This document shows positions 51,801 through 64,000 of a DNA stretch of 64,000 nt, one piece after another (position 1 is the stretch's first letter; each line of letters starts with the position of its first letter). Source of the DNA: Wuchereria bancrofti. Its lineage: Eukaryota; Nematoda; Chromadorea; Rhabditida; Onchocercidae. The stretch spans positions 62,001 through 126,000 of the forward strand of contig SSBO01000004.1 of NCBI GenBank assembly GCA_005281725.1. Direction: 5' to 3'. Both the position numbers and the translations under genes were made by a program. The notes under the pieces were generated by a model. It saw only the letters and a list, made by a program, of their open reading frames with translations, ran no database searches and was not told the origin of the DNA.

Positions 51801-52374
51801 AGTATGTAGTACTTTATGATTTGTAGAATTTTAATTAAAAAAGAACCGGTTTACTATTATCAGTGGTAAATCACACTCCTAGATAACTCATCTCTCTCCC
51901 TCTCTCCCTCTCTCTATCCCTCTCTCTTTGCCCTTATATATATATATATACGTGAGAATGATGTAGTGAATAACTTTTTCTTTTTGATAATGATTTACTG
52001 CATATATGATTATTTTCATTTTAACTAAAACGAAAAAATAGAAGAAAAGGTATATACTATTAAATAAATTATCAAATAGTGATTAATAAAATAATTAACA
52101 AAATTATATTTTTAATTTCAATTCGTCCATAGTTTTATATGAAATGGTTAATTTTAAAAAAATAATAAAAGATTAATGAAGTTTATTACCTATAAATGAC
52201 GAAGAAAATTCAATGAATAAATATTATTATAAGTGGAATAACTTACCTAATGGTATCATTACAACTGGGATCACAATTATAGCATACAGGTGCTGCCATT
52301 GTGAAATACATCGATGGGATTAGCCAATTAATTATCAGTGCATTTGTTCCTATTATTAGCATTGTAGTACTCAT
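48858..52374 (-). CDS. Predicted type I single-pass membrane protein, unknown family (259 aa)
   Basis: Exons 52247-52374 (ATG), 51191-51296, 50816-50906, 49768-50121 and 48858-48958 (TGA) join in phase with GT/AG borders. Residues 5-27 form a hydrophobic signal peptide (LIIGTNALIINWLIP) with likely cleavage near AAPV. A short ectodomain, about 30-78, has three cysteines (CYNCDPSC) and three N-glycosylation sequons at Asn39, Asn55 and Asn58. A strong helix covers about 79-101 (LSIAMMPFALCVLLLSVC), followed by KKKAK-type basic residues, which fits a cytosolic C-terminus. The 155-residue tail is charged and polar with no known domain. An acceptor TTTATAG ends six bases before the ATG, a likely spliced-leader site. 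The odd cysteine number suggests a disulfide-linked dimer or palmitoylation, but this is inference. Confidence 0.75.
51053..51175. repeat. AAT-rich trinucleotide repeat
   Basis: Interrupted AATAAT array in the intron 50907-51190, ending about 15 bases from the adjoining exon's donor. Confidence 0.9.
51405..51660. repeat. ATT-rich trinucleotide repeat
   Basis: About 250 bases of interrupted TTA/ATT in the intron 51297-52246. It leaves poly-Ile and poly-Tyr open frames that are not genes. Confidence 0.95.
51888..51950. repeat. CTCTCCC-type polypyrimidine tract followed by (TA)n
   Basis: TCTCTCCC words are followed at once by a TATATATA run, within the intron 51297-52246. Confidence 0.8.
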
Positions 52375-55300
52375 TTCAATCTATAAATATGAATAATAGT
52401 TACACTTATCTCTTATTTTAATAATTTGTTATATTTGCATATTGTAGCTGAAATTAATTTTGTTACTTTTTAACAAATAGCTTTCCTTTTTTAAAAAAAA
52501 AAAGAAAATAAATATAAGCAATTCTTTTGGACAAATAATTAGTGAAATAATTAAGTATTAAATTTGATGAAAAAAGATTGGGTAAGTGCTATAGCAATGT
52601 AATATTATATTGAAACAAAAATAATGCTGCTAAAAACATTTTAAAAGTTCCTATTAGAAAAAAATAAACTAAATTCAAAGAAAAACTCGAAAGTAAAGTT
52701 GAAAAAAAAAATAAAAGAGAGAAAGAAAAAGATTTTGCGTGAAATATATCATAACAGTTGTTATCAGTTGGTATGAATGATGTTTTTTCTTTTAAATTTG
52801 ATTATTTTCTTTAAAGTTATAATTACAAATAATTAACTAAGTGTTCTGATGATGATAAAAATTAGGAAAGGAGAGAGGACGAAAGAAAAAGAAAGATAGA
52901 AAAGAATTTATTGAAAAATTTTTAAAATTTTAAATTATTTTAGCTAAAATGAGTGCTATTTGCAGATGTTTCTATGCTACTATATGGTTATTTTTCAATG
53001 AAAATAATTTTGGATAAAATGATAAGTGATATAAGTGATAATAGATAATTTGGAAATAAGCAAACATAAGTGAATAAAATAATAAATCATTGAGTTCATT
53101 AATTGATTAAAATTGTAATGAATAATAACGAATTAGTTGCATATTATAGGAATATTGAAAGTATGATGGATAGAAAAATTTTAAAACAATTTGAGATTAA
53201 TCAAAAATTTCATTTTTACACAAATAATATTCATGTTATCAAATTAAAACAAAATGAGGAGCAGTAAGAAACAATTTTTTAACATTAGTATTATTACTTG
53301 AAATTATTTAACATTTTGAATTTTACCTCAAAAATTTTGATAATTAAAAGGAAAACGGAAAAAATTCATTCTTTTTTTTTCCTATTAAATTATCTTAATT
53401 TTGTTTCCTTCCTTCTTTTGAATGTTTTTTGATTCTTAAGAAACTTTAAAACTTTGAAAAATAATCAATTTAATTTGCAAAATATGAACGTATCAATTAA
53501 GTGTTTTGTTATACAAAAAAATGACCGATCTATCAAAAATATTTGTTTTTTCTATTCATGATAAATGATTTAAAACATTGTTCAGTGATTAAATTTTAAA
53601 AGTACAAAGTAAAAGAAAAAAAATGGCCAAATATACTTTTCAGTTTCCTTTTTATTTTTCCTATCCATTTGGAAAAAAAGCAAAGCAACTTATTGAAACT
53701 AATTTTTAAAAAAAATTGGGAAAGTTTATTTCTTCGTTTCTGAATTAACTTTTTTATTTACCCAATATGATTACAAATAATATTTTTTAGGTAAAATAAT
53801 TGAAATTTATCAATTATTTAAATAAAGTTAATATCATTTGACGCGTATGTATTAGGAAGTAAATGTATAAAAACGAAAAAAAAGCATTAATTATTTAAGT
53901 TATCATTATTTAAAACATTATTTAGGAATAGAAGTTGGCATAAATCTTAAAATTTTTTTCTTTGTTAAAATAATTAATTAATTACTGTAACCTATATAAC
54001 ATATGTGCGAGAGTGATAGAAATAGTGAGAAAATAAAAAGAAAAAAAAAGGGCAAAAGTAAATGGACTAGTTTTTTAGCAAAAATGTTAACTAATAAATT
54101 ATAGACTAAAGATCATTTTATCGTTCACTTTAGCTAACAATTAAAGGTGGAAATTGATGAAATATTATTGTGAAATATAGTAATGAAATGTAAGGTAACA
54201 TAAAGTGAGATAAAACTGATTTTAATATTATTGTGATTTTGTATTTTATGTTTTGATTTTATTTGTCATAATAAAAATATTCTTTTGAGAGAAAAACATT
54301 AATTTTATAAATGTTTTTAAAGAAAAATTCTAAAAAATAGTTTAATAGAAAAATATAATTTTTTAAATTTCAGAAAAAAAGCGAAAATTAAAAATTTTTC
54401 AAATTAAATTAAAAAATTATTAAAATTCAAATGTTTAAGAAGAAAAAAAAGACAGAAACAAAAAGTAAATAAAAAAGCTTACATTAATGTTAATACTTTT
54501 TTTTATTTAAAAAATTTGAAAAAAAAAGTATTTAAGAAAATAAAATTTTGACGATTAAATTTATCGTTACGTCTTTATCAAATGAAATACTTTAACAAAT
54601 GATCGTAGATCGAAAAATTGCAAAATGTTGCACCAATTATTATCAAATAGTTTGATAATTGTAATTATTAGAAATTAATTAGAAAAAATTTCTCACCCAT
54701 TATCGCAAAAGTAGAATTGAATAATTTAAATAGAAACAATATAATGATTGAAAGTTATTTTAATTAAATAAATAAGTGTTGTAACTTATTATTAATGACA
54801 ATAGAAGTAAACTTAATAATTAGAACAATTTTAAAGAGTTAATTAAGTAATTAGGTTATTAGGTGCATATTAACATAAAATGTAAAATGAGCAATTAAAA
54901 ATTATTTAAAAAGGTTTTTTATTGAAATTGAAAATAGCTTTAAAATGTAAAACTAACAAAGGCAAATTTTATTGTCATCAACAAAATTCTACCAATATCA
55001 TACAAAATTTTAATTTAAAGTTTTTAAATGAAAAAAAAAACTTTTTTTTAAAGACACTATTTTTCACTGATTATCATTTGCTTAATCAATTCATAATTAG
55101 CTAAATTATTTTTTACAGTTACCTTTAAATCAAATGTATTTATTGACCTGTTTAAAAAACGAAATGAAGGTAAAGTCAATAAATCAATAAATAAACACAA
55201 TAAGAAAGTTTTAAAAATATAATTATTGAAATTAAACAGGTACATTCACTTTTTTCTTTTGTTTAAAGCTGGAACAATAACAATTGTTATTTGTTAAATT

Positions 55301-56833
55301 TATTTTTTATTACGTAATTAGCTATTACTATTTATCAAATATTTGATTATTTTAAAATGACAAAATTTTCAAATTATTTATTGATTAATATTTCAATTGC
55401 TTTAGGATGTTAAACATTTCATGAAAATTTCTAATAATAGAAAAGGAATTTTAATATGTATATATATAAATTATTTTTGTTCTAAATGTAATGAATTTGT
55501 CAAATTTTTTCATATCACTATTTGAAACAAAATTTATTCCAATATCAGTCAGATAGAAATCAGAATTAAGTTCTTAATTAAAAATTGGTATAATAATTGT
55601 GATAAACAGTAAGATTTAAAATGAGAAAAAAAGCAAAAAAGTGATCATAGCATATCATAATTTTTAGCGCTATAAAATAATAAGTGAGCTTACACGAACT
55701 ATTTTTAAACAGTAAAAAAAAAACTGTTCATACTTTTTTTTTCATAATTTTTATGATACAAATTTTAATTCTATTGTGTCATTTTTTTCTTTCAAACGAA
55801 AGATTTTTTCTTGGAAAAAATTTACATTAATGGAAGATTTTTTCTCTTCCAAATATTATATTTTTAATGGAAACTAATCTTTTTATTTTGAATTCATAAT
55901 TTTGTAGCATCAGAAAATATTGAACATTTGTTAAATTAAGCAAACTTGAAATTACTTACAAATATCTTTTTTTTCTTAATTTTTTTTATTATTTATCACT
56001 TCACATCAACTAAATGTAAATTTTGTGTAAAATTACTAAAACAATAAAATTGATAAAACAAATTTTCCTTCTTAATATTGATAAATATTGATTAAAATGA
56101 ATTAAAGACTTCATTCAATTAAAAAAATCCTTTTTTCAACTAATAAAATTCATTTAAAAAAAAATTTTATCAAAGCAAAAAAGTAAATAAATAAATAAAA
56201 AGAAAGAAGTATAAATTGCAATTTATAGCATCCACTATTTTAAACTCAAATTATTTTATCATCAGAATGAAACAGAAATGACTAAATTGATAAGTCATTT
56301 TTAAAATATTGATATTTTGCAAGTAAGTGATATCTAATCATATTTGATAATTTTCGTTTAAATGTTTATTTTTTACTTTTATTTTTTTTTTCAGAGGAAT
56401 TGATCGATGATAATAATGAATGTAAAAATAAGTGAAAAAAAATTTTTTCATTGATATCCTTTTGTAAAATTTTTATTTGAGAAAAAAAATAGTAATAATA
56501 AAATAAAAATAGAAATAAAATTAAAGTAAATATGAAAGAAATTTGAAGATTGAAGAAATATTGAGCAAAAATTTTGCAAAAAAAAAGAAAGAAAAAGAAT
56601 AGACAAAACAATAAAAAATAGACAAGGTCGCTTTTTTTGTTCATTTCATTTATTTATTTTTATTTTTTATTTTCTTTTAATTTCTTTACAAATCAGAAAA
56701 AGTACTAAGATGATTTATATATAAAGGACAATTGATGTAATGCACTGTACCTTTCCGGTTGAATAGTGTTGTAATATCATATATACCTATCGTTTCATTA
56801 ACACAACTCGACAACGTATTGTCTCATTTTAAT

Positions 56834-56869
56834 ACAAACCGGAAATGAACATCGATTCATCCGGTTTGT
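56834..56869. other. Strong hairpin with CAAACCGG arms
   Basis: ACAAACCGG (56834-56842) pairs with CCGGTTTGT (56861-56869), then after two bulged A, ATGAA pairs with TTCAT around a six-base loop CATCGA. That makes fourteen pairs in total. A further CCGGTT occurs nearby at about 56755. The outer arms match the hairpin at 28835-28865. Confidence 0.7.
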
Positions 56870-57261
56870 CTTCAACAAAAAGTGATTAATATGTCAAAGT
56901 TGCTATTTGAAGAAACTTTAAATTTTTATATGATTTAATTGAAAGTAATTATTGATATGTTATTGTTAGCCATTCTGCAGAAGGTAATATTTTTAAATGT
57001 TTTAATTCTAATATTAAAAAGATAAATAATTTTTGATGATAATTAGAATACAGGTAAATGAATATGGGTAAATAGATAAATAAAGGTGAAGAAATCTGAT
57101 AAATTTATCAAATTTTTTTTTCTTTCTTTTTTAAAAAAGGATAAAAAACAAAGCACTTATTTGTCGCCAAATTTATCACTAATGTGTAAAATGTTTTTTA
57201 TCAATAATATCATTTTTCATTCTTTTTCCAGTTTCACAAATAATATTTCGATTGGAATTTT

Positions 57262-57440
57262 ATAATGATTAAAATCCTTATCATACATTAAGATGTTTCT
57301 CAATTTCATGATAATGATTAGAATCCTTGTCAAATATTAAGACTTCTCTCAAATTCATGATACTGATTAGAATCTCTATCAGATATTAAAATGTCCAGTA
57401 ATTTCATGATTATAACGCCCACATCAAATATTTTAATATT
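57262..57440. repeat. 49-bp tandem repeat, about 3.7 copies
   Basis: The words ATAATGATTA-AATCC (57262, 57311), GATACTGATTAGAATC (57359) and ATTTCATGAT recur with a period of 49. Confidence 0.8.
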
Positions 57441-58673
57441 TTTTATAAAAATTTTGAAAATTTCTTAGCACAATCAAATTGTGAAATATTTCAAAGTAAA
57501 TTTTCAATGAACGGAAAAAAAGAATGTGTTATTCCAAAAACTGACAAAAAATTTATTCAAATCTTTTGATACATTTGCAAAAAATGATTAGAAACTAATT
57601 TGTTGAAGAAACTTTCATTTGTTTGTTGTTTAACTATCAAAAATTAATAAATCATTTTCGTAAGAATGATTTTTATAAATTCAACTATCAATCAGTTTGT
57701 TGTTGACAATTGATTAAATTCATTTTAATGTTCAGTTGAAACAATTTTATTACAAAAAATACAAATCAATGATAACATTTATGATAATAATGAAAAGAAT
57801 TGAAAAAAAAATAAAGGAATTGCTTTTATGTTGTACTGAGAATTTTATTTAGATTTATTTTTTTAACTTTTTCATTAATAAAAAAATAGGAAGAAGGAAT
57901 GTTCGTGTAAAAAGATATATTGGAAATAAGTGAATCAATAAGTGAATTAATAAATAAATAAAATCAATAAATGAAGTTAATGAGAAATATATTTATCATT
58001 CATTGATTATGATCTAAAAAAAAAAATTTTTTTTTTGACAATAATTTAAATATGAGAGAAAGACGAATTGAAAGAATTGTTAATTATAACTTTTCCTCTC
58101 CTCTCAAACATACTATTCTATTAACTGTAAACAATATTTTATAATTTTTAAAATTTGACAAAAGAGATAAAATTTCATAATATATTATTTGTTATATTCT
58201 TCTTTAAAATAAAATGATCAATATAAAGTGAACGATGAAAGTTACAAATTAAAAACCTAAATTAATTGTATGCGAAATAAAGTTATATTAAAATAATTTT
58301 CAAAGTCTGAGAGAAAGAGAGAGAGAGAAGGAGGGTAGAAGATATATATGTATATATATGGAAATCAAAATTTTTGAGGATAGCGTTAAGATTACTCATG
58401 ATATTTAATAATATTCAATATACTTTTAAATTAAAATTTTTAAATATTTCGACTCTTTTTTCAGTAAATAATTAATCAACAATTATTTCTTATGTTATTT
58501 CTTCGTCTCGTTCTTTCTTTTTTCACATTCTGTAAAATACGGATGAAAATGTCATTGTATTATTTTTGTACTTTGTTTATTTCTAGGAAATGATAACATA
58601 AGATAAAATAAATGAAAACGTAAAATAAAATAATATAAACGAGTACAAATTATACTGGAAACGAAAAATGTGA

Positions 58674-59000
58674 CAGACAGATTTATGAAAAAAATAATTT
58701 TTGTATATTTTAAAATTAAAATTTTAAAATATATTTAGCATTGAAATATTTATAGACAATTATTTCTGCTTTGGATAATTATTTCCATATTTTTTGAAAT
58801 AACAGAATAATTTTTCATGAATGAGTNNNNNNNNNNNNNNNNNNNNNCAGACAGATTTATGAAAAAAATAATTTTTGTATATTTTAAAATTAAAATTTTA
58901 AAATATATTTAGCATTGAAATATTTATAGACAATTATTTCTGCTTTGGATAATTATTTCCATATTTTTTGAAATAACAGAATAATTTTTCATGAATGAGT
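58674..59000. repeat. Assembly gap (21 N) with duplicated 153-bp flanks
   Basis: Bases 58674-58826 reappear at 58848-59000 with no difference visible by eye. The block between, 58827-58847, is N. The flanks are the same sequence in the same direction, so the gap is almost certainly an unmerged overlap rather than missing DNA. Confidence 0.92.
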
Positions 59001-61283
59001 TTAAAAAAAAACATTAGCCGCTATTTCTAAAATGTAAAATATTCCCGAAAGGCATGAAAATGAGGCATATATCAGCGAAGTGTTGTTACATTGAATTATT
59101 TTTCGCCTTCTTTATAAGATTAAAATGAAAAGAAAAATGAATTGTATATCGTTGTGTTCCGACGAATTAATTCATCTTAATGAATTTTTGTCACTTTTTA
59201 TTTCCTTTTCTTCTTTTCATTTTTTTTTTTTCTGTATATATTTATATGAATTTGGTAGGGAAATTTACACTCATTTAAAAAATAAGAAAAAATGAAAGAA
59301 AAGAAGGGAGAAAATATAAACAATGGAAAAAATAATATTAAAGGAACAAAATTCCAAAAGAAAAAGAAATTAAAAAAGAATATTTTCAATCATTTGAAAT
59401 ACTCCAAATATTTCATTAACTTTTCAGCAGTAAAAATTAAAAAATAAATAAGGAATAAAAAATTCACATAAATTTAATTTTTATTATATTTATTAAATAA
59501 TTCTCGTTTTTTTTTTCTTTAACAAATTAATGTCCCAATCAACTTCTCCACTTCAATAATTCTACTGCGATATTTTGAGAAACATTGTTGGTCATTGAGA
59601 TTGATAATAAACATTAAATGAAATTTGTTTATTAAAGTTTGAAATAAAACACGCTTTTTATTTAGTCTTTTAATGATAACATTAAACAACCAAAATAGAT
59701 CGAGTAAAAATGAAATTTTAAGAAAAGTTTTAAAAAATTCATATAAATGATTGATTTACCTTGTAAATCGTTTCATTTTTAATGACAGGCCAAGGAAACA
59801 CTATATTTTCATTTCATTTTTCTCTCCCTTCCTCCCCTCTCTTTCCCCCTCCTTTTTTTTCTTTCTTATAAAACACTAATCATTATTTGTTCGACGAAAC
59901 TGATAAAAATGATTAATAGCTGAAGTATTGCTATTTTATTATGAATTCGGATCGATTTACTATAAATCAACAAATGAAATATCCCAGAAAAAAAAGGAAA
60001 AAGTTACAAAGATCCAATGAAACAATAGATATAAAATTTTCCCTCTCCGTTCTTCTTTTAGACAAATAATTGCTGGATCACTTTTTTTTTTTCAAAATAA
60101 AGTTAATAAAATGTAAAAGCAAAATTTATTTTCTTTCAGGATCACTATTCCTTTCCGACCCTATTTTTTCTTTTCTCTTTTTTCATTTTTTTTTTTGACG
60201 AAAAAGATTACAACAAGTTTTCAAAAGGAAAGGTCAGTAACCTCAAAAAAAAAAATAAAAAAATAAATAAAACATTTATTCTTTCAGTGTTGATAGTATT
60301 TTTTCACAAAATCAACACTATTATACCCGTAAAATTTTTCGGCAAAAGCATTCATTCAAAAGATATACAATTTAACATTTTTCACAATCAACAATTATTC
60401 AAGTTTTTTTCAATCCCTAGCTTTCATTAAATGCCGAAACTATTTCCTGTTGTTCACCACAAATAACTGGTAAAGTTGAAAAAAAAAAGCCTAAGTGGAC
60501 GTTATGAATAAAAGGAGTAACTAAATTAATATAAGAAAACAGAAGCAAAAAATACAAAAATAGTCATGAAAATTTCAAGAATCAATAAGATTTATTTTTA
60601 TATGTTATGCTGAAAGAAAGAAAAAAACATGCATTCACAAATGTGAACAATAAATAATTTTTACAATTTCCAATTAATGAAGGAAAAAAACAACAATTGG
60701 ATATCTAAAAATAGCGGATGAAGCAGGATTTTGATTAACTCATATTTCCACACAACAACCATAATTAAGATAAGGAGCAAAATGAAAAACGATATCAAAG
60801 CTATGTGAATTAACAAGTGAATGAAGCGTATCACACATAGAAATGTTTCGTAATTTCAATACTGACATAATATGGTTGTAGAAAGGTATCAGTTTTTAAT
60901 CACTACTATTTATCATAGTAATATGTATTACCTTAATATGCAACTTTAATGAATTGAAAGTGAAGAAATTATATTTAAAAACATACTGTCTCTATAAATG
61001 ATAAAATTAACTAAAGTCAATTTAGCAGTAAATCTCAATATTGAAAGTGCCGTTTTCCAGCATAACTTGAGATGCTGTGTTACGGTTATAATGAATAGTA
61101 ATATTATAATCTGTTAAGCCTAATCATGACATGGCGAAGCCTATAAGATCAGCATCTTAAGCTAAATCGATCGTTATAACGATCTAAACAGAACAGCTGC
61201 TTCCAAGATATGAAAGAACTTAGAGAAATAAGATATGTAAATAAATGCTCATCTAAAAGGAACAAAATTTATGAATTTGGAAA

Positions 61284-62926
61284 TCAAATTTCAAGAGATT
61301 GATGAGAGAAAGGAGTTGACGTGTCGTTATGTATTTGAACAGCTGATACGTCTTCCTTACATGGTAGACTGTCGACACAACCGAGTAACTCTAACTTGGC
61401 AACAATTCTGAAATCAATTCTAAAATCAAAATATTGCAAATGAAAGAGAAAAAAATTTGGTTGAGGAATGTTTAAAATTTCTTTTGAACCTTTCATTAAA
61501 CTATACTCCAAATATAACCATACACCCAATTTTTGGAAAAAGCTCAATCCAGGTACTACTTAGATGGACTGGATGAGAAAAATGTTCCTTTTTATTTCAA
61601 TAATATACAACTGTTGTAACTTATACCACAATGAAAAGTGAAAAACAAGTTCGGCAATGAAAAAGGAAGGAAAAAGGAAAGGAAAGATAAACTCAATTTT
61701 CATCTAAAATTAATTAAAGCTCTTCCCACAAAACTGATGGAGAATTTTCAGATCACTTACTAAAAACTATGGAAATAAAAGTGATATCAAAAAAGAAAAC
61801 TAGTTACCTTTTTTTATCTTCTTGAGTTTGCTTATAGATTTGAATCTTGGTTTTTAAAATGCATTCCATAATATTTTCCTCTACCACAGTGAATACTTTA
61901 TCGAAATCTGCAACTTCAACATTTTTAAATTTATGATAGCGTTCCACAAATTTGAGTATAAACCGAATAACCTTTGCCTTCTTGTTTCAATTCATCGAGC
62001 TCATGCTGAGCAGCTTCGATTGCTGTGATGTACTCCGTTATTTGCTTGTTGCAGTAATCGAAGTCCTTCTTGGCCTTCCGGACCTGTTCACGCAATCGCG
62101 ATACGTCCTTCTCGGAATCTAAAAACATCGAAAAACGACAGGTAAGGTTCAGGATTTAAGTAATTAATTGATTATTTAGTCAACTCGAGATTTGTTTCAG
62201 CAATGGACGAACGAATTATCAAATTTACACACTTCGCAACGCACTGTGCAGTTTCTGCTTCACTTTTACAAACTTCTTCGCTTCCTGCTCGTTAACAAGA
62301 TATTGTCGCCAATTTTCAGCCTAAACTAACAGCAAATAAATTTCCAAAAACCAAAGGACAAAAACATACAATCACTGCGAAAAGAAAAGTTCAAATTTAC
62401 TCAAAATCATTTGCGATTTTTTTTTTGATCGCTGTCGATAATTATCCATGCAAAGAGAGGTGAAAGTCTACAAACACGCTGCTCTCGTAATGACGCAGTA
62501 GTGAATTAATAAAAAAGAATAAAATGTAACTATGACAGTTACATGTCTATTAATTAAAACGAATAACAAAACACATTTCGACATTAAATACTTGTAAAAT
62601 GCTATCATTTTGTAGCATTTCAGTGCATAATTTTTATACTAATCTTAAAAGGTAACTATAAAGATATGACACGTGTAGCTAACAACTGCAAATGAATAGT
62701 TTGTGCAATGAGAAATATCACGCTTAAATAATAGATGATTCATTTGAGTATAAAACTAGCGTATATCTATACGCTACTTTAAACAAATTTCTACAGTTTA
62801 CGCAAATTTAAACAATAAATTTTGATATACGTTAAAATGTACCTCATCGTTCTCACTTTTAATATCCGTTTCGAATTGTATGATACAATTCAACAGCTCC
62901 ATTAATTCATTTACTTCACTAGTCAT
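61284..62926 (-). CDS. Small coiled-coil protein, unknown function (184 aa)
   Basis: Exons 62843-62926 (ATG), 62233-62320, 61972-62118, 61808-61907 and 61284-61419 (TGA) agree in phase. An alternative acceptor at 61408 would shorten the last exon by four codons. The product starts MTSEVNELMELLNCIIQFE. Residues 30 to about 140 are highly charged with heptad-like spacing (NEQEAKKFVKVKQKLHSAL, EKDVSRLREQVRKAKKDF, ITEYITAIEAAQHELDELK, IMECILKTKIQIYKQTQE), so a long coiled coil is expected. The last 45 residues are different and contain two cysteines. No signal peptide or membrane helix is seen. Intron 3 would be only 64 nt (61908-61971). The exon 61972-62118 is clearly richer in GC than the rest of the window. 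The size would suit a subunit of a larger assembly such as a kinetochore or vesicle-tether complex, but I cannot assign one. Confidence 0.65.
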
Positions 62927-64000
62927 AGTGTAATTCCTTCAAAGTATATCATAACATAAAATATATTCTTATCCATTTCACACTTAATTCCTCACAAAGT
63001 AATTAACATTAAATAGTAATGAAAATTATCTTTAATTAATTCATTCAATCCTAAAAAAAAGTTTGACTTTATTATAATCATCATTTCTCCGATAATCCTT
63101 TCAAATGAAATGATTTTGCATAACTAATTTTGTATAACTAATTGTCCACTTGCTACCGTCTTGAGAGTAGTTAAAAGTTAAAATTAGCGTTGAAGACAAA
63201 ATTAATAGCAACAATTTATTCTAAAGCATTTAGCAAAAACAAAAAAAGAAAAAAACAATTTTATATTTAAAATTACAGCGCCATAATTTACATTTCTTCT
63301 AATGATCTTACAACGAAAAAGTATCGTAATCCCACCGGAAAATTGTTTATTCAAAGCTAAAATGATTTGTTGAGAAATGGAATATGTATTTTTCTAAAAT
63401 TTACAATAATTTGATTAGACACTTCCCGATTGAAATAATTTTAGTATAAAATTTAGAACATAATTATATGACACTCTCTTTCTCTCTCCCTCTCTACACA
63501 TTGTGTGTAAGACATACATACACCTATTGATTAGTTTCAATGCTTTGTGCGATTGATTTCATTTCGAAATGTGCACAGTAGTAGTGGTAGGGCTATATTG
63601 GCAGGGAATATTTCAGTGGTATGTATGTATGTGTGTATGCGTATGTATGCATGTGTGTGTATGTGTGTAGTGTGTGTATGTATCTATGTGCATATGCATG
63701 TGTGTATGTATATATCTATTATGTATGTATGTGTGTGTATGTAGTGCGTATATACGTATGTGTATATGTATGTATGTCCGTAGGTCTACATGTATGTGTG
63801 TGTATGTGTTGGGTATGGAATGATAGAGACATACATAGATATTTGCTCAAATTGATCATCTCATTTCATCCTTTGTAATTTGTGCAAAAAGAAAAAAGAT
63901 AAAAAAACAAAAACTTTCTGATCTTTTCTTCATTGTGAGATTTTTCAGGATAATTTATCTGTAAATATAATAATTATTCAATTAAATATATATATGCACG
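62927..64000. other. 5' flank of the coiled-coil gene, right edge of window
   Basis: AT-rich DNA with no recognised exon. A short TCTCTC tract lies near 63475-63495. The open frames near 63547-63878 come from the microsatellite. Confidence 0.6.
63618..63812. repeat. TGTA/TGTG compound microsatellite
   Basis: About 195 bases of mixed ATGT and GTGT words with few interruptions. It produces Met-Tyr-Val-Cys-type open frames that are not genes. Confidence 0.95.

Larger units (their letters stand above)
52381..61283. other. 8.9-kb intergenic region, nearly featureless
   Basis: Upstream flank of the membrane-protein gene and downstream flank of the coiled-coil gene. The only structures I can support are a strong hairpin (56834-56869), a 49-bp tandem repeat (57262-57440), a sequencing gap with duplicated flanks (58674-59000), a hairpin at 60286-60319 (AGTGTTGAT / ATCAACACT) and palindromes at 61144-61184. 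No exon-like sequence was found. Confidence 0.6.

Noticed and set aside
61080..61210. Hairpin-rich stretch examined as a tRNA or snRNA gene
   Set aside because: No acceptor stem, no T-loop consensus and no Sm site in a consistent layout.
63547..63878. Two overlapping open frames rich in Met, Tyr, Val and Cys
   Set aside because: Both are readings of the TGTA/TGTG microsatellite.

Overview
The window is AT-rich nuclear DNA from a nematode. Three things show this: many small exons joined by canonical GT/AG introns, gene families in their nematode form, and an exact 22-nt match to the nematode SL1 spliced leader at 4100-4121 on the minus strand. The base composition, the intron sizes and several nematode-like small genes would fit a spirurid (filaria-like) parasite, but I cannot name the species. 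None of the coding sequences behaves as a bacterial ORF. I rebuilt each gene by chaining exons whose splice phases agree, and most of the longest open frames in the raw sequence are low-complexity noise.

Layout. (1) 1-6399, plus: the 3' two-thirds of a bestrophin chloride-channel gene, whose 5' exons lie left of the window. Its intron at 3824-4842 holds an antisense SL1 spliced-leader RNA gene. Its exon 2-4 region contains a 1,004-bp head-to-tail duplication interrupted by one N, very probably an assembly fault. (2) 6400-8294: spacer with a decayed LINE fragment. (3) 8295-13505, minus: a complete nine-exon alpha-1,3-fucosyltransferase of 451 aa. (4) 13506-18870: spacer with a second LINE fragment and one copy of a dispersed repeat. 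(5) 18871-27754, minus: two unrecognised genes, one of 182 aa with four exons and one with six exons and a frame problem. Between them lie a 1-kb degenerate repeat and a 12.4-copy 41-bp satellite. (6) 27755-34369: spacer with the second dispersed-repeat copy, a GATA microsatellite and a G-rich island that may be a proline-coding minus-strand exon. (7) 34429-46087, plus: a complete 17-exon TBC-domain Rab GTPase-activating protein of the USP6NL/RN-tre type (978 aa). (8) 48858-52374, minus: a 259-aa predicted type I membrane protein of unknown family. (9) 52381-61283: a long, nearly featureless spacer holding a 21-N gap with duplicated flanks. (10) 61284-62926, minus: a 184-aa coiled-coil protein. 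A TG/TA microsatellite lies near the right edge.

The genes do not form an obvious pathway. The fucosyltransferase acts in the Golgi on glycoconjugates, the TBC protein would turn off Rab GTPases in membrane traffic, and bestrophin is a plasma-membrane anion channel. The finding that stands out is the intronic antisense SL1 RNA gene. It has the leader, a GT donor, an Sm-like site and a 3' hairpin in the right order, and no recognisable 5S rRNA gene beside it.
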